A stretch of DNA of 64,000 nt from COE1 sp949066965. Its GTDB lineage: Bacteria > Bacillota > Clostridia > Lachnospirales > Lachnospiraceae. Positions 26,218 through 35,103 of the stretch are shown here, piece by piece (position 1 is the stretch's first letter; each line of letters starts with the position of its first letter). The DNA is taken from positions 1-64,000 of the forward strand of contig CARTDA010000019.1 in assembly GCA_949066965.1 (NCBI GenBank), in the 5' to 3' direction. A program made the position numbers and the translations under genes. The notes under the pieces were generated by a model. That model saw nothing but the letters and a program-made list of their open reading frames with translations, made no database searches and was not told where the DNA came from.

Positions 26218-27444
26218 TTAAACACGATGCATAACATACACATTAAAGTATCCTCTTTGAAACAACACCTCCTTTATTTCCCCTATATATTGAGCATCTG
26301 AAACCGCAATTATGATCAATGCCTTATGATCTATCTGATCTGAAAACTCTTTAACCAGAATCCCCTCCATCCTTTCAACCTTTGTTTCCATTTTACTGAC
26401 TAAAACTGCCGATATAATAATTTGATAGTGTTGCAGCTCCTGAATTACTTTTTTTCCTGTTTCTCCTGCTCCATAAACATATATCTCTGAGTATTTCTTT
26501 ACTTCACGGCACCACGGTTCACTAAACACCGCGCATCTCCACAAAGGCTGTTGGCATATGATGCCATGATAATAGAAGCAATCTTGTGTTTCTTCAAAAA
26601 AGTCACTAAACATACCAGCTGTCCTGCACATTTCCCACCATTTATCCGCGAAGGGAACCGCAAAGTTTTTCCACGGTTTATCTGCACTGCTATAATGGAT
26701 AATACAAGGGGCACTTATTCCTTCCTTCCACTCATCCCACGAAAAAACACTTTTAATCAATTCCGTGTTCCAATTTAAATGGTAAGAAGCCGGCATATTA
26801 AATTTCAAGGGTAAATGCTTTATCATGCCATATGATAATCTATTAATAATATCCTGATCCTGTGTTGGGAAAAAACGCCCTGCCAAACACATTGCCTTCT
26901 GAGTAAAATGATTTTTCCTCATAAGACTCAGGTTTAAAAGCAGAACCCCTGCGTTGATATACTGTTCCATAGAAGGTATCCCCGTCCGTTCGCAGTATTC
27001 TTTTCCACGATCCGGGAAATTATGATATTGCGGTGCCTTTACGCCTGCCAGCTCATACCCATCCAATGGAGTGCCATAAAGTTCAGAGATATCCCCACAT
27101 ACAATCATATCTGTATCCAGATACAAACATTTATCCTCATCAATCAACTCCGGCAATAGTAAACGGAAATATGTAGCCCGTGTTATATGTTTCAAATGAA
27201 TGTTGACCGTCTTGATCCGGCTGCCCGCCTGTTCGCTCATTTGTATGAAACGGATATGCGCGTGAGAATATTTCTGCATCAGGGAACGTAAAGTTTCCTC
27301 AGATTTTACCGGCACATCCTTATCCGTCACAATATTAAAAAAATAACAGTCATCTGTATTTGAAACTTCCAGAATAGAAGTGATAAGAATATATGTCTGC
27401 CTCATATAATTTTGATCTGTCGCCACTGCTATGTTGATTCTCAT
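26218..27444 (-). CDS. GT8 glycosyltransferase with C-terminal Rossmann-like module
   Basis: A protein of about 408 residues. The N-terminal 270 residues are a family 8 (LPS galactosyl/glucosyl-type) transferase: INIAVATDQNYMRQTYILI, a DxD metal site in CLYLDTDMIVCGDIS, and INAGVLLLNL. The last 100 residues form the recurring module IYVYGAGETGKKVIQEL. ATG 27444 with GGGA six bases upstream is preferred to ATG 27450. It probably adds a hexose to the island's glycan using UDP-sugar and Mn ion. Confidence 0.88.
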   Translation of the reverse strand: MRINIAVATDQNYMRQTYILITSILEVSNTDDCYFFNIVTDKDVPVKSEETLRSLMQKYSHAHIRFIQMSEQAGSRIKTVNIHLKHITRATYFRLLLPELIDEDKCLYLDTDMIVCGDISELYGTPLDGYELAGVKAPQYHNFPDRGKEYCERTGIPSMEQYINAGVLLLNLSLMRKNHFTQKAMCLAGRFFPTQDQDIINRLSYGMIKHLPLKFNMPASYHLNWNTELIKSVFSWDEWKEGISAPCIIHYSSADKPWKNFAVPFADKWWEMCRTAGMFSDFFEETQDCFYYHGIICQQPLWRCAVFSEPWCREVKKYSEIYVYGAGETGKKVIQELQHYQIIISAVLVSKMETKVERMEGILVKEFSDQIDHKALIIIAVSDAQYIGEIKEVLFQRGYFNVYVMHRV

Positions 27445-27465
27445 TTCCATTCCCTTTTTCTTGTA

Positions 27466-28644
27466 TTATTCCACCTCTATAAACTGCCCCCAATACTGAT
27501 CATATTCTGCCGGTTTCCACTGGCTGTACCCCGATGTGGGCGTAAAAGTCATTTCCCCAAACAGAACTTTTCCGTCAACAGAATATAGATCTACCCGCAC
27601 ATACTTAAATCCCTCTGACAATATTTCCGCAATTCTAACCATCTCCTCAAAAGTAGATGGTTTCTTTAATTTCCCTTCTTCATAGCGCGCGTTGGTATAT
27701 GTACAAGGCATGGGATTCCATGATAAATCCATAAAAATTTCCCTTGCAGTATGCCCTTTAAAATCCCTGTCCCCCACCAGCTGCACGGCAAGCGGTCTGC
27801 CTCCAAAACAATGAAATTTGTAATCGGTCAATCCTCCATCCTGCTGTTGTATATACTGTTCTGCCAAAATCTTTCTTGGTATTCCCCGATAGTGCAGCTC
27901 CAGGCTTTTATATGCAAATTCAGTATTCATCCATTCCTGCAGCAAATGCCTGATCTTATACTTATCCATTTTTTTCTTATCTTTTACAACATAAATATAC
28001 GCCGAACCGTGGTTGCATTTTATGACAAACTGCTCCGGCAGACTGTCGTAGTCTATCTCTTCAGGCCTGTCCCACACGCCCAGCAATGGAATCAGGTACC
28101 GCTCTCCGATTTTATCCTTAATCCATTCCCGCACCTGATATTTGTCTGCCAGTCTTGTTTTCAATGCAGAGTTATCATATAATTTTATCCACTGAATCTT
28201 TTCGCTAAATTTTACAGGATGCCTAAAATCCAGCTTTGCATCGAAATGATACTCATATAGCTGCATTAATATTTTTTCATACTCACTTTCCGGAGCATAT
28301 GCAATATCTTCCCAGCTTATAATGTACTTTACGATTCTATCTGCACCTATCCCTTGCTGCCACAGCGTTTCAGTTATTTCCCCCTGTGCTGATTGTCCCG
28401 CGTTTATAACCACTGCATCAGGAAACTTCATCATCATCTGCTCAAGATTTATCACTTTTATTCCATTATAAATCCGGCCGGCTTTTTCAGGATCATTATC
28501 CACAAAACATTTGATACAGTCCTGCCTGATTCCGGCTCGTAACAAGTCACGCATAACCTGCTTCCCTGCATTCGTATATGCATAAATCGCTATTTTCTCC
28601 TCGTTCTTGCACCGCTCCCACACATAATTGCTGGTACTCCACAT
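27466..28644 (-). CDS. TupA-like ATP-grasp ligase with N-terminal Rossmann-like module
   Basis: A 392-residue protein. Residues 15-110 are the recurring module (KIAIYAYTNAGKQVMRDLL, FVDNDPEKAG). Residues 130-392 match the TupA type of ATP-grasp enzyme: FSEKIQWIKLYD, LADKYQVREWIKD, FVIKCNHGSAY and RVDLYSVDGKVLFGEMTFTP. TupA is linked to teichuronopeptide synthesis in alkaliphilic Bacillus; ATP-grasp ligases join a carboxylate to an amine through an acyl phosphate. Here it could attach an amino acid to the glycan. Start ATG 28644 has AGGAGG nine bases upstream. Confidence 0.8.
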   Translation of the reverse strand: MWSTSNYVWERCKNEEKIAIYAYTNAGKQVMRDLLRAGIRQDCIKCFVDNDPEKAGRIYNGIKVINLEQMMMKFPDAVVINAGQSAQGEITETLWQQGIGADRIVKYIISWEDIAYAPESEYEKILMQLYEYHFDAKLDFRHPVKFSEKIQWIKLYDNSALKTRLADKYQVREWIKDKIGERYLIPLLGVWDRPEEIDYDSLPEQFVIKCNHGSAYIYVVKDKKKMDKYKIRHLLQEWMNTEFAYKSLELHYRGIPRKILAEQYIQQQDGGLTDYKFHCFGGRPLAVQLVGDRDFKGHTAREIFMDLSWNPMPCTYTNARYEEGKLKKPSTFEEMVRIAEILSEGFKYVRVDLYSVDGKVLFGEMTFTPTSGYSQWKPAEYDQYWGQFIEVE

Positions 28645-28660
28645 TTTTACCATCCTCCTG

Positions 28661-30280
28661 CTATTGTTTCCTATAGATGGTTTCCCCGTCTTTTATCGTC
28701 TCCAGTACGCTAATATCCTTAATAAGTAATTTGTCTGTCTCCAATGGTGAACGATCCAAAATAACCAGGTCTGCCCGCTTTCCCTTTGCTATGCTCCCCT
28801 TACTATGCTCCTCAAAATATTGAAACGCGGCATTTATGGTTACTGCCCGCAGCGCCTCATATACGTCAATTGCCTGATCCCTGCCAATCACAGCTCCTCC
28901 CCTGCTGATTCTGTTCACTGCACACCAAACCGTATGGAGCATGTCAGGTTTTGTCACCGGCGTATCCTGATGAAATGTGACAACAACTCCCTTATCCAGT
29001 GCAGACTTCGCAGGACTGATATGGTTTCCCCTCTTTTTCCCAAAATTTTTTAGGTGTATATCGCCCCAATACCAAACATGCCCTGCAAAAAACGAAGCAA
29101 TCATATTCAGATGTCCCATCCTGTCCAACTGCTCATCACTGACTGTCTGACAATGTATCATCACTGGCCTGATCTTTTTTCCAATGTCATTTGTTCCAAA
29201 ACACTTTTCACAGGCCTGTATAAATTGTTCGCTGGCAGCATCACCGTTACAATGTGCCATAATCTGTCTATGCTCCTTAGCCGCACTTTCAACGCAATTC
29301 TGTACCTCCGCATCCTCCATCCAGGGATATCCGCAGTAATCTTTATCTTCTCCTTCATAGGGTTTGGTCATCCATGCTGTCCTTCCCTGCGGGGAACCAT
29401 CCAGAATCAATTTATATCCGCCAATCCGCAAATGCTTTCTATAAGAACCATATTGTTCCCCATAACGTTTCATAAATTTACTCCCTTCCGCTGTCATAAG
29501 CAGATAAGAGACAATATCTACTTTGAGGCTTCCTGATTCGCTGATGTTCATCAGCATCTGCATATCCCTGGCTGATGCTGCGCCTTCCTGCACAGTTGTC
29601 ACACCGTTTGCAATATATGCCTCCTGCATCGTAAGAACCATCTGTGCAATATCAACCTGAACCCTTGACATAACAGCCTTTTGTATAAGGCTCATTGCCG
29701 TTTCCTCTACATACCCGCTTGGTTCCCTTCCTTCGCCAATTCTTCCAACCATCCCGCCCTCCGGATCCGGTGTGCTCTCGTTCATTCCTGCCAGCCTCAG
29801 TGCCGCTGAGTTGGCACAGGCAAGATGTGCGGAAACATGCAGTATAAAAATCGGTATCTTATCACTGACTTGATCCAGTACCCTCTTGTCCGGATGACTT
29901 TTTTCCTTTAAAAAATTATGGTCATATCCATATCCCACCAATACATTCTCTTCTTTCAGACAATGACTTTCCATATACGCCTCAAGCGTCCTGATAATCT
30001 CATCAAAAGAAGAACATTGTGACAGATCCGCAAACATGGACATCTGCCCATTCATCAGAATATGACTATGTGCATCTATAAACGACGGCATTAAGCAATG
30101 TCCCTCCAGATTCACCATACATACATTACGGCCTGCCATTTTTAACAGGTCGTCTCGTTTTCCTGTCCCGGCTATCAGCCCATCTTTTACCCAGACAGCC
30201 TCCGGAGCACTCTCTATCTCTTCCTGTGCACTCCTTCCCTTCATTGTCACAATCGTTCCATTATAATAAATCTGCTCCAT
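28661..30280 (-). CDS. YtcJ-like metal-dependent amidohydrolase
   Basis: A protein of about 539 residues in the Amidohydrolase_3 family. The first metal motif is FIDAHSHIL near residue 70, followed by the family marks GYGYDHNFL, HVSAHLACANSAAL and GEGREPSGYVEE, a carbamylated-lysine candidate in YKLILDGSPQGRTAW, and histidines in IMAHCNGDAAS and VMIHCQT. The C-terminal KGSIAKGKRADLVILD is typical. It hydrolyses an amide or similar bond; the substrate is unknown. Its presence inside a glycan operon next to an ATP-grasp ligase and near a glutamate-type transporter is unusual. Start ATG 30280 fits GAGG eight bases upstream. Confidence 0.82.
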   Translation of the reverse strand: MEQIYYNGTIVTMKGRSAQEEIESAPEAVWVKDGLIAGTGKRDDLLKMAGRNVCMVNLEGHCLMPSFIDAHSHILMNGQMSMFADLSQCSSFDEIIRTLEAYMESHCLKEENVLVGYGYDHNFLKEKSHPDKRVLDQVSDKIPIFILHVSAHLACANSAALRLAGMNESTPDPEGGMVGRIGEGREPSGYVEETAMSLIQKAVMSRVQVDIAQMVLTMQEAYIANGVTTVQEGAASARDMQMLMNISESGSLKVDIVSYLLMTAEGSKFMKRYGEQYGSYRKHLRIGGYKLILDGSPQGRTAWMTKPYEGEDKDYCGYPWMEDAEVQNCVESAAKEHRQIMAHCNGDAASEQFIQACEKCFGTNDIGKKIRPVMIHCQTVSDEQLDRMGHLNMIASFFAGHVWYWGDIHLKNFGKKRGNHISPAKSALDKGVVVTFHQDTPVTKPDMLHTVWCAVNRISRGGAVIGRDQAIDVYEALRAVTINAAFQYFEEHSKGSIAKGKRADLVILDRSPLETDKLLIKDISVLETIKDGETIYRKQ

Positions 30281-30333
30281 TTTCATATCCTCATTCTATT
30301 CTATATGTCCACAAAGTTTTGAAAGTGTGCAGG

Positions 30334-30622
30334 CTACAGCAGGAGTTGAAGAATGTCAGAACTCAGAAGAATATATTCTGAGATTCCTTTCTTATGTAAT
30401 TCACAACAAATTTCTTGTTGCAGGGATTCATTAACCCCTATAATGATAATGTCCCTGCCTGTTTCTATTTCAGCATCTGACAAACACTGCACATGTTCTT
30501 TGCCATCAATTCCACTTATATCCTGTCCGTCTGAAACAATATGCCATATCTCTTTTCCTATACAACATTCTGCCATCATATAATGAAGTGACTTCGCAAC
30601 CATGCCATATCCATAAATATAG
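30334..30622 (-). pseudogene. Out-of-frame C-terminal Rossmann-like module of the adjacent methyltransferase
   Basis: The reading SYIYGYGMVAKSLHYMM and about 80 further residues encode the same small module found in the neighbours. It is in a different frame from the methyltransferase that precedes it. The joint is at about 30620-30626, where removing one C (minus strand) would give KRIYIYGYGM continuous with the upstream protein. A stop lies just upstream in its own frame, so no independent start with a ribosome site is seen except an internal ATG at 30603. Either a real frameshift or a sequence error. Confidence 0.65.
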
Positions 30623-31528
30623 GATTCGTTTTATTCCTGAATCTGCAATCTGTTTGTATAATTTAACAGTCTCGTTTACAACCGCCTTCCCTCTTTCCCT
30701 TTGATACAGCTTCCTTCGGGCAACGGAGCCACAATTCATTTCAACTGCCCTGTCAAACAGCTGCAAGGCCTCTTCGGAATAATATTTACCATAAAACTTC
30801 CTGTATAAAGATAGTTCTTCACTATCAGGCACATATCTCCATGAAATCGTCAATGACGAAAATATGTCCTGTATATATTTATCTGTATCACTTGTTATCA
30901 AAAAAGCACCTATGTTAGGAAATACCCCCTCTCCCATGTCAAGAATCTTATCCGCAGTAGTCACATCAAATAATACCTTAGTAGCAAGCGAAAGTGCGGG
31001 ATCCATCTTATACTCTGTTTTATGATTCAGTGTAATATCATGAAGTATTACTACACATCCTTGTTTTAAGAGCGGATAACATGCCAGAAAGTCCAGTATC
31101 TCTCCTGGCAGACTATGTACCGTGTCAAGTATCAGAAAATCAATCCCCTCACCAATTGCTTCCAGACAGTCCACTGCATGTTTTCCTGTATATAAAGTAT
31201 GCCGAGGTTTCTTCCCCCTTTGTTCCAGCAATGGCATACATTCGTCTATCAAATAACCAGTTTTTTTACTTTTATCCGTATAATGGTATAATGATAAGTC
31301 AATGGAAAACATTTCTGTCCCTAAATCAAGCATTGAAATACAATTTAATATTACAGACGAGGTAGCCCCAGCCGCCACACCAATCTCGACTATTTTCTTT
31401 GGTCTGCGCTCCTTAATCAGACCACATACAAATGCCAGCTCACGTTCCGTCATTTCTGACTTATTCTTTTCTGACAGCTGCTCTAATATTACTGTAGGTT
31501 CATGATATAGCTCTACATTTGTTCTCAT
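30506..31528 (-). CDS. Class I SAM methyltransferase (cephalosporin-hydroxylase-like), frameshifted at its 3' end
   Basis: The in-frame product is about 340 residues. The methyltransferase core has FVCGLIKERRPKKIVEIGVAAGATS for SAM binding, IDFLILDTVHSLPG and a GCVVILHDITL strand, close to the CmcI/cephalosporin hydroxylase-like group. From about residue 302 the reading (LYLWIWHGCEVTSLYDGR) is unrelated to any fold and overlaps the displaced Rossmann-like module in another frame. So the protein probably once had a C-terminal module and has lost it. Start ATG 31528 has GGGAGGAG upstream; a longer frame to 31555 has no better site. Confidence 0.72.
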   Translation of the reverse strand: MRTNVELYHEPTVILEQLSEKNKSEMTERELAFVCGLIKERRPKKIVEIGVAAGATSSVILNCISMLDLGTEMFSIDLSLYHYTDKSKKTGYLIDECMPLLEQRGKKPRHTLYTGKHAVDCLEAIGEGIDFLILDTVHSLPGEILDFLACYPLLKQGCVVILHDITLNHKTEYKMDPALSLATKVLFDVTTADKILDMGEGVFPNIGAFLITSDTDKYIQDIFSSLTISWRYVPDSEELSLYRKFYGKYYSEEALQLFDRAVEMNCGSVARRKLYQRERGKAVVNETVKLYKQIADSGIKRILYLWIWHGCEVTSLYDGRMLYRKRDMAYCFRRTGYKWN

Positions 31529-31570
31529 TTTTCTCCTCCCAAACAATCCTGCCACCTGTTAAGCGCCACA

Positions 31571-32944
31571 TTATATTTTCCTGTTACTTTTCCAGCTAAA
31601 TGTTTTATTTCCCCACAATTTTGTCACCTTTAGAACAACAAGATACGCAATCACACATCCCGCCAGCCCCATTATCGCGAAAGCAATGCCGATACTTCCT
31701 GATGCAAGTGCCAAAATAATGATATATACCGGCGTACTTGCCAGCATAACCAGATTGCATGCCCCCAGTTCGATACTGGTCTGGGTATGAAAATCAGGAT
31801 CCACAATCCGGACAAGTGCAATGCCGCTTGGAACAGTTCCAGTACACGTTCCATATAACCCCAGGGTACGTTCAAAATCATTATCACCGCCAAAGCGTTG
31901 TCCAAAATAAAAACAAATCACAAATGTGACTACCGTAATCACTACAGAAACAAGCAGAATCACGAGCAGCCATTTCTGAATGACCTGAAAGGAAACAGCC
32001 ATAAACGCACATACAACAAGGTAATCTGCCGTCCACCCTGTAATCTTGCCCTGTAAAATATTCTCCTGTAAGAAATCCAGACGCAGTTTCTTCATAATCC
32101 ACTTAACAATGTAGGCCGCATACATTCCATTCATAAACATCATGCTGCCCATTGAAGTCCCCAAAAATCCAGGTATCAGTGATAATATTTTTGAAATTCC
32201 CACAGCCAGTACATAGCATACCCCTATCAATGCAAAATGAAATGACAGCGTCTCGATATTGCTGTTGCAAGTGGTGTCCTTTATCATATATTCCGTCTGT
32301 TCCTGTTTTTTTAAATATCCCCTCAAAACCGGTTCATCCAGCCTGCCACAATGTTTTGCTATACCGCTCGTTATCCCTGCTTTGGCAGCCGGAATCCCCA
32401 CCAGAAAAGCAACAATAAATCCAATTGTTGAAAAAGTAATCGCGGTCATTGAAGCATTCTCAATTCCAAACTGTTCAAAAATAGCGCCATATGCTGCCGA
32501 CTGTCCCGGTCCCTGACAAAAGGCAAACTGTATCAGAAAACCATAAATACTCCCCATCCCTACACTTTTTCCTGCCAGACCGATTATAACTGCGGCAATT
32601 ATCGGCGTGAGCGCATATAGCAGACACCAGACCATCCCCATTCCCACAGCACCTCGCATTATTTCTTTTTTGGAAGCGCCGTGTCCCTGCGCCGAGCCTG
32701 TAAGACTGATTGAAATAAAGGATATTGTAAATAAGTTATTCACAATATTGGTGTACATACCAGAATCAGCACCTATATCCACATTTGTCATCGGTAATAT
32801 GTTCATTAAAATCATACCTATAATACCGCCTATAACACTTGCCGGCACAAGCATACGTCTCAGAAACACCAGCCTGGCTCGCAGAACCATACCCACACAT
32901 AACATGATACCAGCTAGTCCAAAAGCCATCATAAAACTATTCAT
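31571..32944 (-). CDS. gltS: Sodium/glutamate symporter (GltS/ESS family)
   Basis: A protein of about 457 residues with roughly ten to twelve hydrophobic segments. The two inverted repeats show the ESS-family signatures AFCQGPGQSAAYG and GTCTGTVPSGIALVRIVDP, which form the re-entrant loops of Na+-coupled glutamate carriers. It should sit in the cytoplasmic membrane and import glutamate or a similar dicarboxylate. Its place between glycan genes is odd, but it could supply glutamate for a TupA-like ligase. The ATG at 32944 has AAGGA about ten bases before it and is preferred to the ATG at 32962. Confidence 0.88.
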   Translation of the reverse strand: MNSFMMAFGLAGIMLCVGMVLRARLVFLRRMLVPASVIGGIIGMILMNILPMTNVDIGADSGMYTNIVNNLFTISFISISLTGSAQGHGASKKEIMRGAVGMGMVWCLLYALTPIIAAVIIGLAGKSVGMGSIYGFLIQFAFCQGPGQSAAYGAIFEQFGIENASMTAITFSTIGFIVAFLVGIPAAKAGITSGIAKHCGRLDEPVLRGYLKKQEQTEYMIKDTTCNSNIETLSFHFALIGVCYVLAVGISKILSLIPGFLGTSMGSMMFMNGMYAAYIVKWIMKKLRLDFLQENILQGKITGWTADYLVVCAFMAVSFQVIQKWLLVILLVSVVITVVTFVICFYFGQRFGGDNDFERTLGLYGTCTGTVPSGIALVRIVDPDFHTQTSIELGACNLVMLASTPVYIIILALASGSIGIAFAIMGLAGCVIAYLVVLKVTKLWGNKTFSWKSNRKI

Positions 32945-33006
32945 TTTCCGCTTTTCCTTCATGTCATAATAAAAAAATTATATTCATACATTAACACAAA
33001 CTATTC

Positions 33007-33483
33007 TTACGCTTCATATAAAATATCTTCCAGGGAAATAATCGGACAGTCTATTTTCCGGGAAAGTTCCTCCTTTATCTCATCATAAAATGTAATTGCA
33101 GTCACTACAATTGCATCCACTGGTCTTAACACATCATCCATCGTCACTATCTCTACATCTGCATATAACGAATCCGCGCACTTATCAATCCCATACGCAA
33201 CAGTTATCCCTTTGTCCTTTAATTCATCAACCAATGTTTCCCCTGCATAGCTCATACCATAAATGGCAATCTTCTTATATCCATAATTTTCAAAGTATGC
33301 TGCAAGATTTTTTCCTTCCTGCTTTACCTTTACCCACTGGTTCATCATTAAAAATAATGCAAAATGTTTGTCAGACATCGCCTTTGTTTTTGTTACCGCA
33401 TCCCCGATGACCTTTCCTGACACTCCTGCACCAATTGCAGCACCTGTTAATGCTGACATAATTGAAATCATTGCCTTCTTCAT
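33007..33483 (-). CDS. Stand-alone Rossmann-like module with N-terminal hydrophobic segment
   Basis: A 158-residue protein. Residues 1-27 are a hydrophobic glycine/alanine-rich segment (MKKAMISIMSALTGAAIGAG) that could be a membrane anchor. Residues 70-158 are the module seen fused to the enzymes around it: KKIAIYGMSYAGETLVDELK, then GIDKCADS, DAIVVTAITFYDEI and IISLEDILYEA. No enzyme domain is attached. It shows that the module can function alone, perhaps as a membrane-bound partner. The start is set by GGGAGG before ATG 33483. Confidence 0.75.
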   Translation of the reverse strand: MKKAMISIMSALTGAAIGAGVSGKVIGDAVTKTKAMSDKHFALFLMMNQWVKVKQEGKNLAAYFENYGYKKIAIYGMSYAGETLVDELKDKGITVAYGIDKCADSLYADVEIVTMDDVLRPVDAIVVTAITFYDEIKEELSRKIDCPIISLEDILYEA

Positions 33484-33536
33484 AACAAGCCCCTCCCTTT
33501 CCATACACAAATACTTTTTTATTCATCAGTCCAAAA

Positions 33537-34649
33537 TCAGTTTAATCCCTCTATATCATTTTCTATACAATCCAAAAAAGGCTTTATTACTTTGTTAAAA
33601 TCATATCTTCTTTTATAGGCAGTTATCACATTTTTCTGATAAAATGCATAGTTCTCCATAATTTTCTTATATGCACCATCCAGTTGTGAGATATCATCAA
33701 TCACAACGCCCAAATTATACCTTCTTATCTCATGTGCCAGCCCAAAGCAATTCATAGCAATAACCGGCTTTCCCAGACTAAGATACCGGAACATTTTTCC
33801 CGATGCCAGTCCCATATAACAATTATTTGCATCATTCCGCGGCGGATTATACCACACAAAGCCTACAGCGAACTGACAAATGTAACCAGCATGTTGTTCT
33901 GGCGGCAGCTGTTGCTCGATAAAAGAGAGGTTCGGATTCGTTTTCCTGAGTTTTGCTATCTGTTTCCAATAATATGGGTCTATCCTGCCTGCAAAAGTCA
34001 CAGGTGCCGCTTTTACAAATTCTAACTTATATAACTGGTCTGATAATCCCCACCTTGCAATGCCCCCTGTAAAAATAACGCCCTTTCCTGCGCTGCCATC
34101 TATTTTACTTTTATCAAATACATAAGAATTTGGAATTAGGATTGTATTTTTGTGTCGAACATGAAACTTTTTAGATATATTTTTCCGCATATCATCCTGT
34201 ATTGTGAATGCACTTATTTTTTTTGTATATAATACCTCTTTCAATTTATTACATGGATATACCATCTTTTCCAGCCAATAAATTCCCCTGTTTCCCTGTT
34301 TTATTTCCACTGGCACGTATGATGTGTAAATTTCTAAATTGTAATAATAAAAAACAGTTTTCTTCATATTCCAGGGCAGCAAGTATATACTGCCAACATC
34401 CTCATAAGTCGATGCAACAACTACCTGTGGAGCAATATCCCTTATTTTCCTTCTAATATCCTTATTCCGCATTTCTGAAACATTTATTACATGGTGTACA
34501 AAAGGAAAATTTTCTTTCTGCTTCAGATGTCCTTTCATAAAGATATATGTTTCAAATCCTCTGTCTGCCAGTTTTTCCAACAGCTGATACCGGGCAGGCG
34601 AATTTCCAAGCCAGACATTTTGCAGCGACATCAATATTACCTTTTTCAT
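33537..34649 (-). CDS. GT4-like glycosyltransferase
   Basis: A 370-residue GT-B transferase. The N-terminal half contains LMSLQNVWLGNSPARYQLLEKL and FTIQDDMRKNIS. The C-terminal half has GVIFTGGIARWGLSDQLY and PPRNDANNCYMGLASGKMFRYLSLGKPVIA, the usual donor-sugar site region. It is more divergent than the other GT4 protein here and lacks the Rossmann-like module. It overlaps the cupin gene by four bases (ATGA). Donor and acceptor are unknown. Confidence 0.8.
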   Translation of the reverse strand: MKKVILMSLQNVWLGNSPARYQLLEKLADRGFETYIFMKGHLKQKENFPFVHHVINVSEMRNKDIRRKIRDIAPQVVVASTYEDVGSIYLLPWNMKKTVFYYYNLEIYTSYVPVEIKQGNRGIYWLEKMVYPCNKLKEVLYTKKISAFTIQDDMRKNISKKFHVRHKNTILIPNSYVFDKSKIDGSAGKGVIFTGGIARWGLSDQLYKLEFVKAAPVTFAGRIDPYYWKQIAKLRKTNPNLSFIEQQLPPEQHAGYICQFAVGFVWYNPPRNDANNCYMGLASGKMFRYLSLGKPVIAMNCFGLAHEIRRYNLGVVIDDISQLDGAYKKIMENYAFYQKNVITAYKRRYDFNKVIKPFLDCIENDIEGLN

Positions 34650-35080
34650 TTATACAAAACTGCTCCTTCACCTACTCCTGAAAACCTTTTTTTGTCCTGT
34701 TCACCTGCATAAGGTCCCTGTTTTACCTCTATCATCTCAACTTCTTCCAATACCTGAAACCCATGCCCTCCGGAAACCAGCAGGATGATGTCGCCAGCAT
34801 GTAAATCCCTGCTTTCCAGATAATCCTCATATTCATCATAAAAGTCCACCCTTAAGATACCTTTTTTAATAAATAAAACTTCCTGTGTCAAAACCACATT
34901 CCTGTGTACCATATTATGTACATGGGCATCTATCACCTTTCCTGTAGGATGATGCATATATGCCACCTGCTGCGAATATTCATTTGGTGTGATAAAGTCA
35001 ACACCATTGCAGTCATAATCATTACGGATAATCATCGCAAGAAGCTTGTTCTTTTTCCTTACTTCCTCTATCTGTCCCAC
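34646..35080 (-). CDS. Cupin-fold protein (sugar-modification type)
   Basis: A 144-residue single-domain cupin. Visible parts are HVHNMVHRNVVLTQEVLFIKKG and the second motif GDIILLVSGGHGFQVLEE. The best start is a GTG at 35080, just after a very strong GGGGAGGGGG site; the in-frame ATG at 35137 would lie inside the upstream methyltransferase gene. Small cupins beside aminotransferases and methyltransferases often act as sugar-nucleotide isomerases or epimerases such as the WxcM/FdtA group, but I cannot assign a reaction. Confidence 0.72.
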   Translation of the reverse strand: MGQIEEVRKKNKLLAMIIRNDYDCNGVDFITPNEYSQQVAYMHHPTGKVIDAHVHNMVHRNVVLTQEVLFIKKGILRVDFYDEYEDYLESRDLHAGDIILLVSGGHGFQVLEEVEMIEVKQGPYAGEQDKKRFSGVGEGAVLYK

Positions 35081-35103
35081 AATATCCCCCTCCCCTTTAG
35101 CTT

